Positions 7,375 through 16,034 are shown, counted from the stretch's first letter. The stretch: DNA of 37,273 nucleotides from Streptomyces atriruber (GCF_001418325.1 NZ_LIPN01000038.1:1-37273), one strand, 5' to 3'. Numbers and translations: made by a program. The notes: generated by a model from the letters alone, not told the origin.

Positions 7375-8628
7375 TCAGCGGACGGCCTGTGAGGCGGCGC
7401 GTTCGCCGATCATTTGGTGCAGACGGTCGGCCATGGTGACGGCGAAGGCCGCGTCGTTGATGTGGGCGTCGACCTCGTGCAGGCGGACACCGCTGCCGCA
7501 CACGGTGGCGCGCAGGGCGTCGAGGCCCGTCCTGTCGGCCACCGGGTCGGCGAAGGGTGCATCGGTCATGTCCACGGCCGAGAGGCCGCGCAGGGGCCAG
7601 AAGAGTTCGGCGGGCCCACGGGCCGCGGCGAGCTTGTGGCCGAGCATGGCGCCGAGGGCCGCCATCTCCCGGGCGGTCGTCCGCATCAGGGTGACCGTCG
7701 GGTTGTGCACCAGGAACCGCCGTCCGGCGAAACGCTCGGGGACGCTTTCCGCGGGACCGAAGTTGACCATGTCGAGGGCGCCGGGCGCGACGACCTGGGG
7801 GATGGCGGCGGCGCCCGCCGCGGTGAGCCGGTCGGGTCCCGCGCTGAGCACTCCCCCGACGAGTTCGTCGGCGAGTTCGGTGGTGGTCAGGTCGAGGACG
7901 CCGTCCAGCAGGCCGTCGGCGGCGAGCTTCTCCACCGCACGGCCACCGGCGCCCGTGGCGTGGAAGACCAGGACTTCGTAGCCGAGTTCGGCCAGGCGGG
8001 CACGGGCCGCGTCGACGGCGGGCGTGGTCACGCCGAACATGGTGGCGGCGACGACCTTGCGCCGCGGGCCCGCGAGCTCCTCGTAGCTGCGCTCCTGACG
8101 GCGGGCCATGCCGGCCGCGGCGGCCGCCGCGTTGCCGAGGATGTGGCTCGAGACGGAGTTGATGCCGGAGATGTCGACGACGCTGTACATCATCGTGAGG
8201 TCGCTGCTGTCGACATACGGTGCCACGTCGCCGCCCGCCATGGTGCTCACCAGCACCTTCGGCACGCCGATGGGCAGGGCCCGCATGGCCTGCGCGGCGA
8301 TGGCCGAGCCGCCGCTGCCGGCCGCCGCGAGCACCGCGTGCAGCTTGCCCTGATGGTGCAGGTCGAGGACGACGCGGGTCAGCCCGTCGGCCATGGCGAC
8401 GACGGCCGCGCCGCGGTCACCGGCCGCGCGCAGCGCCGCCAGGTCGTGTCCGGCGGCCCCGGCCACCACGTCGGCCGGGATGTCGGCCGCCGGGGCGTGG
8501 GCGGGCGGCGGCAGCACGCCGACGTCGACCAGCAGGACGTCGCTGCCGTACTCCCGGAGCCGCTCGCGCAACCACGCGTACTCCTCGCCCTTGGTGTCCA
8601 GTGTTCCGACGAGGACCACCGTCGCCAT
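7375..8628 (-). CDS. UPF0261 / Tm-1-like ATP-binding domain protein
   Basis: A 417-residue protein that begins with the family's [19 protein letters not shown] signature and continues with [46 protein letters not shown] (nucleotide/ligand loop region, split here by family features) and [19 protein letters not shown] sequence. I chose ATG 8628 because GAAGGAG lies 10 nt upstream; the GTG at 8637 would leave almost no spacing. It is first in a two-gene unit with the TIM-barrel gene and divergent from a MocR regulator, whose likely target it is. The domain is the N-terminal half of plant Tm-1, a viral replication inhibitor. The bacterial function is unknown. Confidence 0.88.
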   Translation of the reverse strand: MATVVLVGTLDTKGEEYAWLRERLREYGSDVLLVDVGVLPPPAHAPAADIPADVVAGAAGHDLAALRAAGDRGAAVVAMADGLTRVVLDLHHQGKLHAVLAAAGSGGSAIAAQAMRALPIGVPKVLVSTMAGGDVAPYVDSSDLTMMYSVVDISGINSVSSHILGNAAAAAAGMARRQERSYEELAGPRRKVVAATMFGVTTPAVDAARARLAELGYEVLVFHATGAGGRAVEKLAADGLLDGVLDLTTTELADELVGGVLSAGPDRLTAAGAAAIPQVVAPGALDMVNFGPAESVPERFAGRRFLVHNPTVTLMRTTAREMAALGAMLGHKLAAARGPAELFWPLRGLSAVDMTDAPFADPVADRTGLDALRATVCGSGVRLHEVDAHINDAAFAVTMADRLHQMIGERAASQAVR

Positions 8629-8693
8629 GTACTTCACACTCCTTCAGGTGCTCGGTGCTGCTGATCCTGCGACCGGTCCTCAAGCGAGACAAC

Positions 8694-8715
8694 GGCCAGT
8701 GGGGCCCGATTGGCC
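8694..8715. promoter_or_regulatory. Candidate MocR operator between divergent genes
   Basis: GGCCA (8694-8698) and TGGCC (8711-8715) form an interrupted dyad in the short divergent region between the UPF0261 and MocR genes, just before the regulator's start. MocR proteins commonly bind their own divergent promoter. The arms are short and G+C-rich, so chance is possible. Confidence 0.3.
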
Positions 8716-8738
8716 TGCGCATGGGCGAAGATGAGGGC

Positions 8739-10193
8739 ATGGCGAAGATCCCGACAGCCCGATTGTCGCGGCTGCTCACCGGCTGGTCATCGGAGGGCTC
8801 GACTCCGCTTCCGCGTCGACTCGCGGACGCTCTGCGGGAGCTGGCGGAGCGGGCGGACGTGGCTCCCGGCTCGACCCTGCCCTCACAGCGTGAACTGGCC
8901 GGTGTGCTGGGAGTGAGCCGCTCCACGGTCACCGCCGCGTACAGCCTCCTGGAGGAAGAGGGCTGGCTGGAGAGCCGCCGCGGCAGCGGTTCACGGCTGC
9001 GCGGTTCGGGCGCCCTGGAGCAGCAGGTGGGCGAGGAGCGGCACGGGGGCGAGGGCCGGCTCGCGAGTTTCGACGCGCGGACGAGCGGGGCCGATCTGTC
9101 GAGCGGCGCGCTGGACGGGCTGGGCGCGGTGGCCGACGCGGTCGGCGCGCTGTCGGGCGACGACCTCGCCCCCCTGCTGCGGGCCGACGGCTATCTGACG
9201 CACGGGCTGCCGGAGCTGCGTGAGGGCATCGCGGCGTACTACCGCGGCGCCGGGCTGCCCACCGAACCGGATCAGATCCTCGTCACGGCCGGCTCGCAGC
9301 AGGCCGTCTGGCTGGTCGCGCAGGCGCTCGTCGACCCGGGCGACACGGTGGTGGTGGAGAACCCCACGTACCGGGGCGCCCTGGAGGCGCTGCGCTCGCG
9401 CGGCGCACGGCTCGTGCCGGTCGGCGGGGACGGCCCCGGGGCCGGTGGCGCGGGTTCCGACGCGGCGGCCCTGCGGCGCCTCGGTGCGAAGGTCCGGCCG
9501 CGGCTCGTCTACCTCCAGCCCGCGGTGCACAATCCGACGGGCCGCAGCCTGGACGGGGCGGCGCTGCGGGAGTGGGCGGCCGCACTGGGCGAGCGCGAGG
9601 TGTTCACCGTCGAGGACACCGCGTGCGCCGAGCTCGGCCTGGCGGACGACGGGGCCCCCGTGCCGCTGACGGCCCGGCTCCCGATGGCGTCCACGATCAC
9701 GGTGGGAACGCTGTCGAAGCTGTTCTGGGGCGGGCTGCGGGTGGGCTGGGTGCGGTCGTCGCCGCACATCGTGGCGCGCCTCGCGAAGATCAAGACGTCG
9801 GTGGACCTGTCGTGTTCGGTCGTGGACCAGATGGTGGCGGTGCGGCTGCTGGCCGGGCTGCCGCAGGCACGGACCGCTCGCCGGGCGGTGCTGCGCGAGC
9901 AGCTGGCGGGCGCGGAGAAGCTGTTGCGTTCGCGGGCCCCGCACTGGGAGTGGGACCGTCCGGCGGGCGGCCCGGCGCTGTGGGTGCGGGTGCCGGGCGT
10001 CGACACGGAGGCGCTGGCGCAGTTGGCGCGGCGCCGGGGCGTGGCCGTCGTGCCGGGGTCCGCGTTCTCCGCGGTGGACGGGTTCCGTGACCGGCTGCGG
10101 CTGCCGTACGCGCACGGCGTCGACCTGCTGGAGCGGGCGCTGCCGACGCTGCTCGACTGCGCGGAGCGGAGCCGGGTGCCCGCCGGAGGCTGA
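8739..10193 (+). CDS. MocR-type GntR regulator with aminotransferase-fold domain
   Basis: About 484 residues. The winged-helix GntR domain (residues about 15-80: PLPRRLADALRELAER, PSQRELAGVLGVSRSTVTAAYSLLEEEGWLESR, GSGS) is joined by a linker to a fold-type I aminotransferase-like domain. That domain carries TAGSQQAVWLVAQ, ENPTYRGALEAL, VYLQPAVHNPTGRSL, VEDTACAEL and the PLP-binding Lys in GTLSKLFWGGLRVGWV. MocR regulators sense PLP-linked amino compounds and usually control a divergent gene, here the UPF0261/TIM-barrel pair. The start is uncertain: ATG 8739 follows a GAGGG that is too close, while ATG 8721 is in frame with no clear site; both precede the conserved domain. Confidence 0.9.
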   Translation: MAKIPTARLSRLLTGWSSEGSTPLPRRLADALRELAERADVAPGSTLPSQRELAGVLGVSRSTVTAAYSLLEEEGWLESRRGSGSRLRGSGALEQQVGEERHGGEGRLASFDARTSGADLSSGALDGLGAVADAVGALSGDDLAPLLRADGYLTHGLPELREGIAAYYRGAGLPTEPDQILVTAGSQQAVWLVAQALVDPGDTVVVENPTYRGALEALRSRGARLVPVGGDGPGAGGAGSDAAALRRLGAKVRPRLVYLQPAVHNPTGRSLDGAALREWAAALGEREVFTVEDTACAELGLADDGAPVPLTARLPMASTITVGTLSKLFWGGLRVGWVRSSPHIVARLAKIKTSVDLSCSVVDQMVAVRLLAGLPQARTARRAVLREQLAGAEKLLRSRAPHWEWDRPAGGPALWVRVPGVDTEALAQLARRRGVAVVPGSAFSAVDGFRDRLRLPYAHGVDLLERALPTLLDCAERSRVPAGG

Positions 10194-10254
10194 GCCTCCG
10201 TCAGCGGCGTCGCGGGGACGGCCCGTTGTCAGACCCTGCTGGCAGCATGCGGGC

Positions 10255-12039
10255 ATGGGATTCTTTGACGACCTGGTGCATTCGGCCGAGGAGCCGTGCG
10301 AGGGGCTGCGCGAGGAGTTGTTCGAGGTACCGGCCGCGCGGGGCGGCGAGGTGGTCAGGCTGGGCCCGCCGGATGAGGACGCGGCCCGCGAGCGCCCGCC
10401 GCTCGACTGGTTCGCGCCCGCGCCGGTGCCGCAGCTCGCGGTGGCCGGGGGCGGGCCCGCGGCCAAGGTCCTGCTGACCGGCTGGTCCGTGTGGCCGGAC
10501 TCGGTCACGCTGCACCTGGTCGTGCACCGGACGGTCCTTCGGCAGAACGAGGAGCGGGCTCGCCAGTCGGGGCTGCGGGTGGGGCTGATGCTGGCTGACG
10601 GGCGGCGCGTGACCTCGCTCGACGCGGATCGGGACGAGTACGGGACGCTGGTCGGCCCGGCGGCGGATCGGGCCACCGCCTTCCCGGGGCGGCCGACCGG
10701 GCTGATCCCGCTGGACCTCGGCGGGATGCGCGACTCGCTGTTCAGGACCGATGTCGACCTGTACCTGACGGAGCTGCCGCCGCCCGGCGAGACGCGGCTG
10801 GTGGTGGAGTGGCCGGACGAGGACATCCCCGAGACCGGTACGCCGGTGGACGCCGACGCCCTGCGTGCCGCGGCGGCGCACGCCGTCGAGGTGTGGCCCG
10901 GCCTGCCGACGCCCCGCGCCACGGGCACCCGGTCCCTCGTCTTCACCCGGCTGGGCGGGCCGCCCGCCTTCCTCGCCCGGCCGATGTCCGGGCGCGAGCG
11001 AGCCCTGCTGCGCGAGCGGAAAGAGGCACGCGTGCGGTACGTGCCGCGGGGCGACTGGGCAGGCATGGGGCACGAGGACTGGGGCGACGCGGCCCTGATC
11101 CGGGCCCGGCTGGACGGCGGCGCACCGGTCGACGAGCAGGTGTGGTCGGGTGCCACCCCGCTGCACCTGGCTGCCGAGCGGGGCGACGCGGAGGCCGTGG
11201 GCCTGCTGCTCGCGCACGCCCCCCGGGTCGACGCGCCCGACGACGAGGGGCACACCGCGCTGTGGCACGCCGCGTGCAAGGGCGACGAGGACAGTGTCCG
11301 GGCACTGATCCGTGCCGGGGCGGACGTCTGGACCCCGCAGACCGGTCCCTGGTCGCCGGGGCGGCTGCTGCTGACGACGCCGCTCGCCGCGGTCGTCGCG
11401 GGCCTGCCGGGCGCGGTGGCGCTGCCGGACGAGGAACTGGCGGCCTTCCGCGCCGCCGACGCGCTCATCGCGGCCTTCGACGAGGAGATGTGGACGGAAG
11501 GGCTCGGGGTCGCCTTCGTCCGCGATCTCGACGCGGACGAGGTCATCCGGCGGCTGGGCGCCGATCCCGCCCTCTGCCCCGAAGTCCCTTCGGAGGAGGC
11601 CCCGTTCGACGGGGAGGAGAACGACTACGACACGGCCCTCCGCTTCGTCACGGTGACCGACCTGCCGGGCAGTCCCGGGGGCTGCGTCATCACGCAGGAC
11701 GGGTACATGCCGGGCGACGACGCGGTGCTGCGCGCGATATCGGCGGGCACCACCGCCTACGGGCTGTACTTCAACCCCGAGGGCGGCACCCACGGCACGC
11801 TGGCGAGGGACGGCCGGTGCGTGGAGCACGAGGAGATCGGCCTCTCCCCCGAGGCGACGGACCCGGCCGCGTACTGGCACTTCCGCTTCTGGCAGGCCGG
11901 CCCCGGTGTCCCGTACGACGCGCTCAACCTGGCCTACGCCTGCGCGGCCGCCGGGCTCCGCGTCACCGACGGCCGCCGGGCCCTCGACCACACGCTGCCG
12001 CGGCGCTGGGTGGGGCTGCCCGCGGACCTCGTGCGCTGA
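10255..12039 (+). CDS. Ankyrin-repeat protein with DUF6461-like C-terminal region
   Basis: A 594-residue soluble protein without signal or membrane segments. The N-terminal 270 residues are unrecognised, with beta-rich stretches such as WPDSVTLHLVVHRTV and VDLYLTELPPPGETRLVVEW. Two to three ankyrin repeats follow (about 285-385: GATPLHLAAERGDAEAVGLLLAHAP, GHTALWHAACKGDEDSVRALIRAGADV). The C-terminal 140 residues (ALRFVTVTDLPGSPGG, ISAGTTAYGLYFNPEGGTHG, YWHFRFW) resemble the DUF6461 family of actinomycetes; that assignment is from memory and weak. Ankyrin repeats bind protein partners. The start at ATG 10255 avoids overlap with the MocR gene. It lies 34 bp before an AraC-type regulator on the same strand. 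No function is proposed. Confidence 0.75.
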   Translation: MGFFDDLVHSAEEPCEGLREELFEVPAARGGEVVRLGPPDEDAARERPPLDWFAPAPVPQLAVAGGGPAAKVLLTGWSVWPDSVTLHLVVHRTVLRQNEERARQSGLRVGLMLADGRRVTSLDADRDEYGTLVGPAADRATAFPGRPTGLIPLDLGGMRDSLFRTDVDLYLTELPPPGETRLVVEWPDEDIPETGTPVDADALRAAAAHAVEVWPGLPTPRATGTRSLVFTRLGGPPAFLARPMSGRERALLRERKEARVRYVPRGDWAGMGHEDWGDAALIRARLDGGAPVDEQVWSGATPLHLAAERGDAEAVGLLLAHAPRVDAPDDEGHTALWHAACKGDEDSVRALIRAGADVWTPQTGPWSPGRLLLTTPLAAVVAGLPGAVALPDEELAAFRAADALIAAFDEEMWTEGLGVAFVRDLDADEVIRRLGADPALCPEVPSEEAPFDGEENDYDTALRFVTVTDLPGSPGGCVITQDGYMPGDDAVLRAISAGTTAYGLYFNPEGGTHGTLARDGRCVEHEEIGLSPEATDPAAYWHFRFWQAGPGVPYDALNLAYACAAAGLRVTDGRRALDHTLPRRWVGLPADLVR

Positions 12040-12073
12040 CCTTGATGATCACGGAGAAGGAAGGGGGTCGCGC

Positions 12074-12940
12074 GTGCTGGAACGGCTCAACCAGGCCATG
12101 GAGTACATCGAGCGCCACCTCGGTGAGACCGTCGAGGTGGCGGAGGCGGCCCGCGTCGCGGCCACCTCGGAGCACCACCTGCGCCGGATGTTCTCCGCGC
12201 TCGCGGGCATGCCACTGTCGGAGTACGTGCGGCGCAGGCGGCTCACCCTCGCGGGCGCCGAGGTGCTGGAGGGACGCGACACGCTGCTGGAGATCGCGGT
12301 CCGCCATGGCTACGGCTCGGGCGAGGCGTTCGCGCGGGCGTTCCGCTCCATGCACGGCATCGGGCCCGGCGAGGCCCGGCGCACCGGAGCCACGCTCAGC
12401 TCCCAGTCCCGGATGACCTTCCGCCTCACCATCGACGGGAGCAGCGACATGCGCTACCGCGTGGTGGACAAGCAGGCCTGCAGCGTCGTCGGCCGCAAGG
12501 CCCGGGTGCCGCTGGTGCACTCGGGACCGAACCGGGCGATCATCGACTTCGTCCGCGGGATCGCGCCGGAGGACCTGGAGCGGCTGGAGAAGCTGTCGGA
12601 CCAGGAGCCGCAGGGCATGCTCGCCGTCTGCGACGACCTGGACCCGAGCCGCGCCGAAGGCACCGAACTCGACTACTACCAAGGGGTGATCACGTCCGCG
12701 GACGCCCCGGCGGGCTGGGACGTGCTGCCCGTGCCCGCCGGGACGTGGGCGGTCTTCGCGACATCGGGCCAGGCGCCGGAGGCCGTTCAGAACCTGTGGC
12801 GGGACGTGTTCACGGAGTGGTTCCCTTCGAACCCGTACCGCAGCCGCCCCGGCCCCGAGATCCTTCGCATGCGTCCGTCGCCGGACCATGCGGAGGCGGA
12901 CGCCGAGCTGTGGCTTCCGGTGGAGCGGGACCAGGGCTGA
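12074..12940 (+). CDS. AraC-family regulator with GyrI-like effector domain
   Basis: A 288-residue transcription regulator. Residues 1-100 are a double helix-turn-helix AraC domain at the N-terminus (LNQAMEYIERHLGETVEVAEAARVAATSEHHLRRMFSALAGM, then LLEIAVRHGYGSGEAFARAFR). Residues about 130-285 form a GyrI-like effector-binding domain (MRYRVVDKQACSVVGRKARV ... YYQGVITSADAPAGWDVLPVPAGTWAVF ... EILRM), as in Rob- and SoxS-related multidrug or stress regulators that bind small hydrophobic ligands. The GTG start at 12074 is supported by the G-rich GGAAGGGGG at 12058-12066. It follows the ankyrin gene closely. Targets cannot be told from sequence. Confidence 0.88.
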   Translation: MLERLNQAMEYIERHLGETVEVAEAARVAATSEHHLRRMFSALAGMPLSEYVRRRRLTLAGAEVLEGRDTLLEIAVRHGYGSGEAFARAFRSMHGIGPGEARRTGATLSSQSRMTFRLTIDGSSDMRYRVVDKQACSVVGRKARVPLVHSGPNRAIIDFVRGIAPEDLERLEKLSDQEPQGMLAVCDDLDPSRAEGTELDYYQGVITSADAPAGWDVLPVPAGTWAVFATSGQAPEAVQNLWRDVFTEWFPSNPYRSRPGPEILRMRPSPDHAEADAELWLPVERDQG

Positions 12941-12955
12941 ACCCCTCCTCTCGTG

Positions 12956-12994
12956 GGGCTCAGCCGGTCGGGTCCCGTCGGGCTCAGCCGGTCG
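12956..12994. repeat. 24-bp tandem duplication over a stop codon
   Basis: The 15-mer GGGCTCAGCCGGTCG occurs at 12956-12970 and again at 12980-12994. The second copy contains the stop codon of the minus-strand secreted-protein gene. The first copy therefore places a second in-frame TGA exactly eight codons downstream. Confidence 0.85.
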
Positions 12995-13769
12995 AGGCGG
13001 TGGAGATGAAGCCGCGGGTGACGTGGGTGCCCGCGCCGTCGTCCTCCGCGCGGTAGCCGGACTCGCCCACGCAGTCGCTGTACTCGTAGTTGGCCCGTGC
13101 CGTGCCGCTCAGGCCGCCCGCGTCGCCGGACGTGGGACCGCCGAAGACGACGTCGGACCTGGGCATCTCGGCGCAGCTGGGGATCCCCGCGTAGTACTCG
13201 ACGAAACCGCCCTGCGAGCCGCGGAGGTTTCCGCTGCCCGCCGGGAGCGTGTACGTGCCGAGGTGGGTCTCCTTGCCGGTGACCGTGTCCCGTGCGGTGC
13301 CGGTCCAGGTGTCGGTGCCGGTCCGCTCGACCTTGATGTCGTAGCGGTGGCCGTAGACGCCGTCGAAGTCGACCGCGCAGGTCACCCCCGGTCCCCCGTC
13401 GGCTCCTTCGTGGCACAGCGGGTCGGTGGTCGTCGAGCCCGCGACGAAGTTGGAGAAGCGTGCGGAGAGGCGCTCGCTGCCACCGCTGTTCGCACGCGGC
13501 TGCAGGCCGGTGTAGCCCACGTCGGCGGCGTTGGTGAAGCCGAACTGCTGGGCGAAGTAGATGCCGTCCTGGTGCGCGGTGGCCTTGTTGACCGTCATGG
13601 GGAAGGTGATGTCGCGCAGGCCGTCGGCGGGGGTGCCGGGGATGGACCAGCCGATCGACACGTTCCCGCCTCCGACGGCCGCGGTGGCCGGGCCGGGCAT
13701 CGCCGCCAGCAGTCCGGCGACGGCCGCGGCGACCGCGCCGCATCGGCGCCAGGTTCTGAGTGCAGACAT
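12984..13769 (-). CDS. Secreted protein of unknown function
   Basis: A 261-residue protein with a Sec signal peptide: a basic start (MSALRTWRRCG), a hydrophobic core (AVAAAVAGLLAAM) and a likely cut at PATA-A near residue 31. The mature part is beta-rich with many Gly, Thr and aromatic residues (IYFAQQFGFTNAADVGYTGLQP, YGHRYDIKVERTGTDTWTGTARD, GGFVEYYAGIPSC) and few cysteines. It resembles the extracellular DUF3472-type lectin-like family in pattern, but I am not certain of that assignment. GAGGAGGAA precedes the ATG. It lies downstream of the cupin gene on the same strand, separated by 141 bp, so it probably has its own promoter. The 3' end carries a 24-bp duplication. Confidence 0.8.
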   Translation of the reverse strand: MSALRTWRRCGAVAAAVAGLLAAMPGPATAAVGGGNVSIGWSIPGTPADGLRDITFPMTVNKATAHQDGIYFAQQFGFTNAADVGYTGLQPRANSGGSERLSARFSNFVAGSTTTDPLCHEGADGGPGVTCAVDFDGVYGHRYDIKVERTGTDTWTGTARDTVTGKETHLGTYTLPAGSGNLRGSQGGFVEYYAGIPSCAEMPRSDVVFGGPTSGDAGGLSGTARANYEYSDCVGESGYRAEDDGAGTHVTRGFISTASTG

Positions 13770-13910
13770 GTGCTGTTCCTCCTCGGTGGGGGGCGAAGAA
13801 CAGTGCGGGCGCGTTCACAGTGTCGCGCTCGCGCCCCGCGTCACCGCCATGGACAATCGCGCCACGGCCTTGGACTCTTGCCCCTCCGGCGCCCGTCCGC
13901 CGTCCCTCCG

Positions 13911-14267
13911 CTACCCCTCCGGATAGAAGAGGAAGAGCGTGCAGCCGGTGGTCGTCTGCGGGACGTGCGAGGAGCCCGCGGGCGCGTGGATGAACGAGCC
14001 CGCCGGATAGTCCCGCCGGCCGTCGTTGAACACACCGGAGACCACGTAGACCTCCTCGGGCCCGGGTTCGTGCACGTCGATCCCCTCCCAACGGGAGTCC
14101 GGGTCCATCTCCAGGACGTGGGCGTGCGCGCCGTTGTCGCCCGTCCACAGGGAGCGCAGCCGGATGCCGGGGAAGAGTTCGCGGGTGGGGGCGTCGCGCA
14201 CGGCCGCCCATACGTAGCCGGGCCCGGCGTTCGGTTCCGCCGTCGGGTTGTTCTGTTCCGTCGTCAT
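13911..14267 (-). CDS. Small cupin-domain protein
   Basis: A 118-residue single-domain cupin of the ChrR-like type. The ATG at 14267 is fixed by GGGAGG about 8 nt upstream. Cupin motif 1 is DVHEPGPEEVYVVSGVFNDG (about 63-82) and motif 2 is YPAGSFIHAPAGSSHVPQT (about 85-103), giving likely metal ligands His, Glu and His. Such proteins bind a metal and may act as small dioxygenases, isomerases or sensors. It is divergent from a GlxA-type regulator with only 70 bp between starts, which makes it the likely target of that regulator. Confidence 0.87.
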   Translation of the reverse strand: MTTEQNNPTAEPNAGPGYVWAAVRDAPTRELFPGIRLRSLWTGDNGAHAHVLEMDPDSRWEGIDVHEPGPEEVYVVSGVFNDGRRDYPAGSFIHAPAGSSHVPQTTTGCTLFLFYPEG

Positions 14268-14337
14268 GGCTCCAGCCTCCCCGGCGGTGATCGTCCCGCC
14301 GAGTGTCAGAAAAGTCGTGCTGAGGTACTTTCCTGCC

Positions 14338-15303
14338 ATGCATCGCGTCGTCGCACTCGTCCACGCTCCCCAGTCGACCTTCGAACTCGCCTGCGCCGCC
14401 GAGGTGTTCGGCATCGAACGGCCCGGCATTCCGAGGCGGTACGCGTTCGGCGTGTGCGCGGAGCACCCGGGGCCGGTGGCCACGCGCGCCGGGTACGACA
14501 TGCTCGTGACCGACGGCCTGGACGCGCTCGGCCGCGCCGACACGGTGATCGTCCCGGGCTGGCTGCCCGCCACGGAAGCCCCCTCCCCCGCCGTGATCCG
14601 CGCACTGCGCCGCGCGCACCGCCGCGGGGCCAGGATGCTCAGCATCTGCTCGGGCGCGTTCGTGCTCGCACACGCGGGCCTCCTCGACGGGCGCCGCGCG
14701 ACCACGCACTGGGCCCTCGCGGACGAACTGGCCACACGCTTCCCGGCCGTCCGGCTCGACCCGGACGTCCTGTACGTGGATCACGGGGACGTGGCCACCA
14801 GTGCGGGTTCCGGCGCGGGCATCGACCTGTGTCTGCACGTGGTCCGGACCGATCAGGGCGCCGCGTACGCCGCGCAGGTCGCGCGGAACATGGTGATGCC
14901 GCCGCACCGCGAGGGCGGCCAGCTGCAGTACGCGGCCCCCGCGCACCCCGCCCAGTTCGACGGTTCGCTCGCGCCGCTCCTCGCGTGGACTTCGGAGCAT
15001 CTCGACGACCCGGTCGGCGTCGACGACCTGGCGGCACGCGCGGGCGTCTCCGCCCGGACCCTCGCGCGGCACTTCGCCGACCAGCTCGGCGTCAGCCCAG
15101 GTCAGTGGCTGCTGGCCCAACGCATCGGGGTGGCCCGCCAGTTGCTGGAGTCCACCGACCTTCCGCTGGACGCGGTGGCCCGGCGCGCCGGGCTCTCCTC
15201 GGCGACCAATCTCCGCAGACGCTTCCTGCGCGCCCTGGGGACGACGCCGGGCGCCTACCGCCGGGCCTTCCGTACCGCCCCGCGGACGGACAAACCTTTG
15301 TGA
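14338..15303 (+). CDS. GlxA-type regulator (DJ-1/PfpI domain plus AraC helix-turn-helix)
   Basis: A 321-residue protein. Residues 1-180 form a DJ-1/PfpI (class I amidotransferase-like) domain (VVALVHAPQSTFELACAAEVFGI; the nucleophile elbow SICSGAFVLAHAGLLDGRRATTHW). Residues about 220-315 form a C-terminal AraC DNA-binding domain (VDDLAARAGVSARTLARHFADQLGVSPGQWLLAQRIGVARQLLE, then LSSATNLRRRFLRALGTTPGAYRR). Family members usually sense a small metabolite without catalysis. ATG 14338 is chosen because upstream in-frame sequence runs through the promoter shared with the divergent cupin; a GTG at 14317 is possible. It probably controls the cupin gene. Confidence 0.9.
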   Translation: MHRVVALVHAPQSTFELACAAEVFGIERPGIPRRYAFGVCAEHPGPVATRAGYDMLVTDGLDALGRADTVIVPGWLPATEAPSPAVIRALRRAHRRGARMLSICSGAFVLAHAGLLDGRRATTHWALADELATRFPAVRLDPDVLYVDHGDVATSAGSGAGIDLCLHVVRTDQGAAYAAQVARNMVMPPHREGGQLQYAAPAHPAQFDGSLAPLLAWTSEHLDDPVGVDDLAARAGVSARTLARHFADQLGVSPGQWLLAQRIGVARQLLESTDLPLDAVARRAGLSSATNLRRRFLRALGTTPGAYRRAFRTAPRTDKPL

Positions 15304-15477
15304 CTACTGTGCGTAACCAGTGAGTTGACGATTCATCAGCTCCGCTTTTCGACCAAACACATCACCGCACGAGGGTACGAATGGCTCTGAGCGGGAACGA
15401 TTGACACATGACCTCGGTGCCGCCCAGGACCCCGGTGGCGTCCGGCGCCGGTCTTCGTACGCCGCGCCACCGACATT

Positions 15478-15897
15478 TTGATTACTCTCCGTGAAGGGAA
15501 GAAGACACTGCTGGACTGGGAAACGGGCACCGCCGACTTCACCTTCGGCCTGCACCACCGCGTGGTGAACGGCACTGATGTCCTTGCGTTTTGGGGCGAA
15601 CTGGACGCCTGGGCCGACCAGGAGCTCGCCCCCCGTGTCATGGCACTTCTGGACCATGCGGGCCCTCGGGTCGTCGCAGACCTTCGGGAGGTGACGTTCA
15701 TGGACGCCGGCGGCCTGCGGCTGCTCGTCCGGATCCGGAAACGGGTCACCCCCGCCCGAGGCACGTTATGGCTCGTGCCCGGCAGCGCACGCAATCGGCG
15801 TCTGCTGCGCATCACATCCCTCGACAAGGCATTCACGATCCCGGCCGGCGCGCCGGTCCCCCACGGGCGAACCGGCACCCGGAGCGGGTTCCGCTGA
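15478..15897 (+). CDS. STAS-domain protein (anti-sigma-factor antagonist type), start uncertain
   Basis: The frame encodes a STAS domain from about FGLHHRVVNGTDVLAFWGELDAW through VVADLREVTFMDAGGLRLLVRIRKRV. The regulatory site D-A-G-G replaces the usual D-S-x-G: the phosphorylatable Ser is Ala here, so phosphorylation by an anti-sigma kinase would be lost or altered. No ATG or GTG lies before the domain. TTG 15478 has no ribosome-binding site, while CTG 15508 sits 6 nt after AAGGGAAG. The gene stands alone; no anti-sigma factor or sigma factor is adjacent. Such proteins normally free a sigma factor from its antagonist, or act as stressosome-like scaffolds. Confidence 0.7.
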   Translation: MITLREGKKTLLDWETGTADFTFGLHHRVVNGTDVLAFWGELDAWADQELAPRVMALLDHAGPRVVADLREVTFMDAGGLRLLVRIRKRVTPARGTLWLVPGSARNRRLLRITSLDKAFTIPAGAPVPHGRTGTRSGFR

Positions 15898-16034
15898 CGC
15901 GGCCCCACGACCGGGATTCACCTACGCGTCGATTCCCCCGAGCCGACGCGTCAGCGCATGAAGGCGCCATCACTGCCCATTCGAGCCCGAGAAGCGGCTC
16001 GCATGAGGCAGGGCGCCCGGGGCATTCGGTAGGC

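Noticed and set aside
8991..11546. Very long minus-strand open frame opposite the MocR and ankyrin genes
   Set aside because: A shadow frame produced by third-position G/C bias. It is Arg/Ser/Pro-rich with no domain, and the plus-strand genes are clear.
13804..13850. Imperfect G+C-rich inverted repeat between cupin and secreted-protein genes
   Set aside because: Needs a bulge and a 16-nt loop, so it is too weak to call.
15373..15378. GGGTAC resembling the -10 box of SigB-type stress promoters
   Set aside because: The matching GNNT box at 14-16 bp upstream is absent.
15401..15406. TTGACA, perfect -35 hexamer upstream of the STAS gene
   Set aside because: No acceptable -10 hexamer lies 16-19 bp downstream, so a promoter cannot be claimed.
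15408..15494. 28-codon frame ATG 15408 to TGA 15494 before the STAS gene
   Set aside because: Too short to judge, with no ribosome-binding site and no recognisable peptide. Kept only as a possible leader peptide in the STAS finding.
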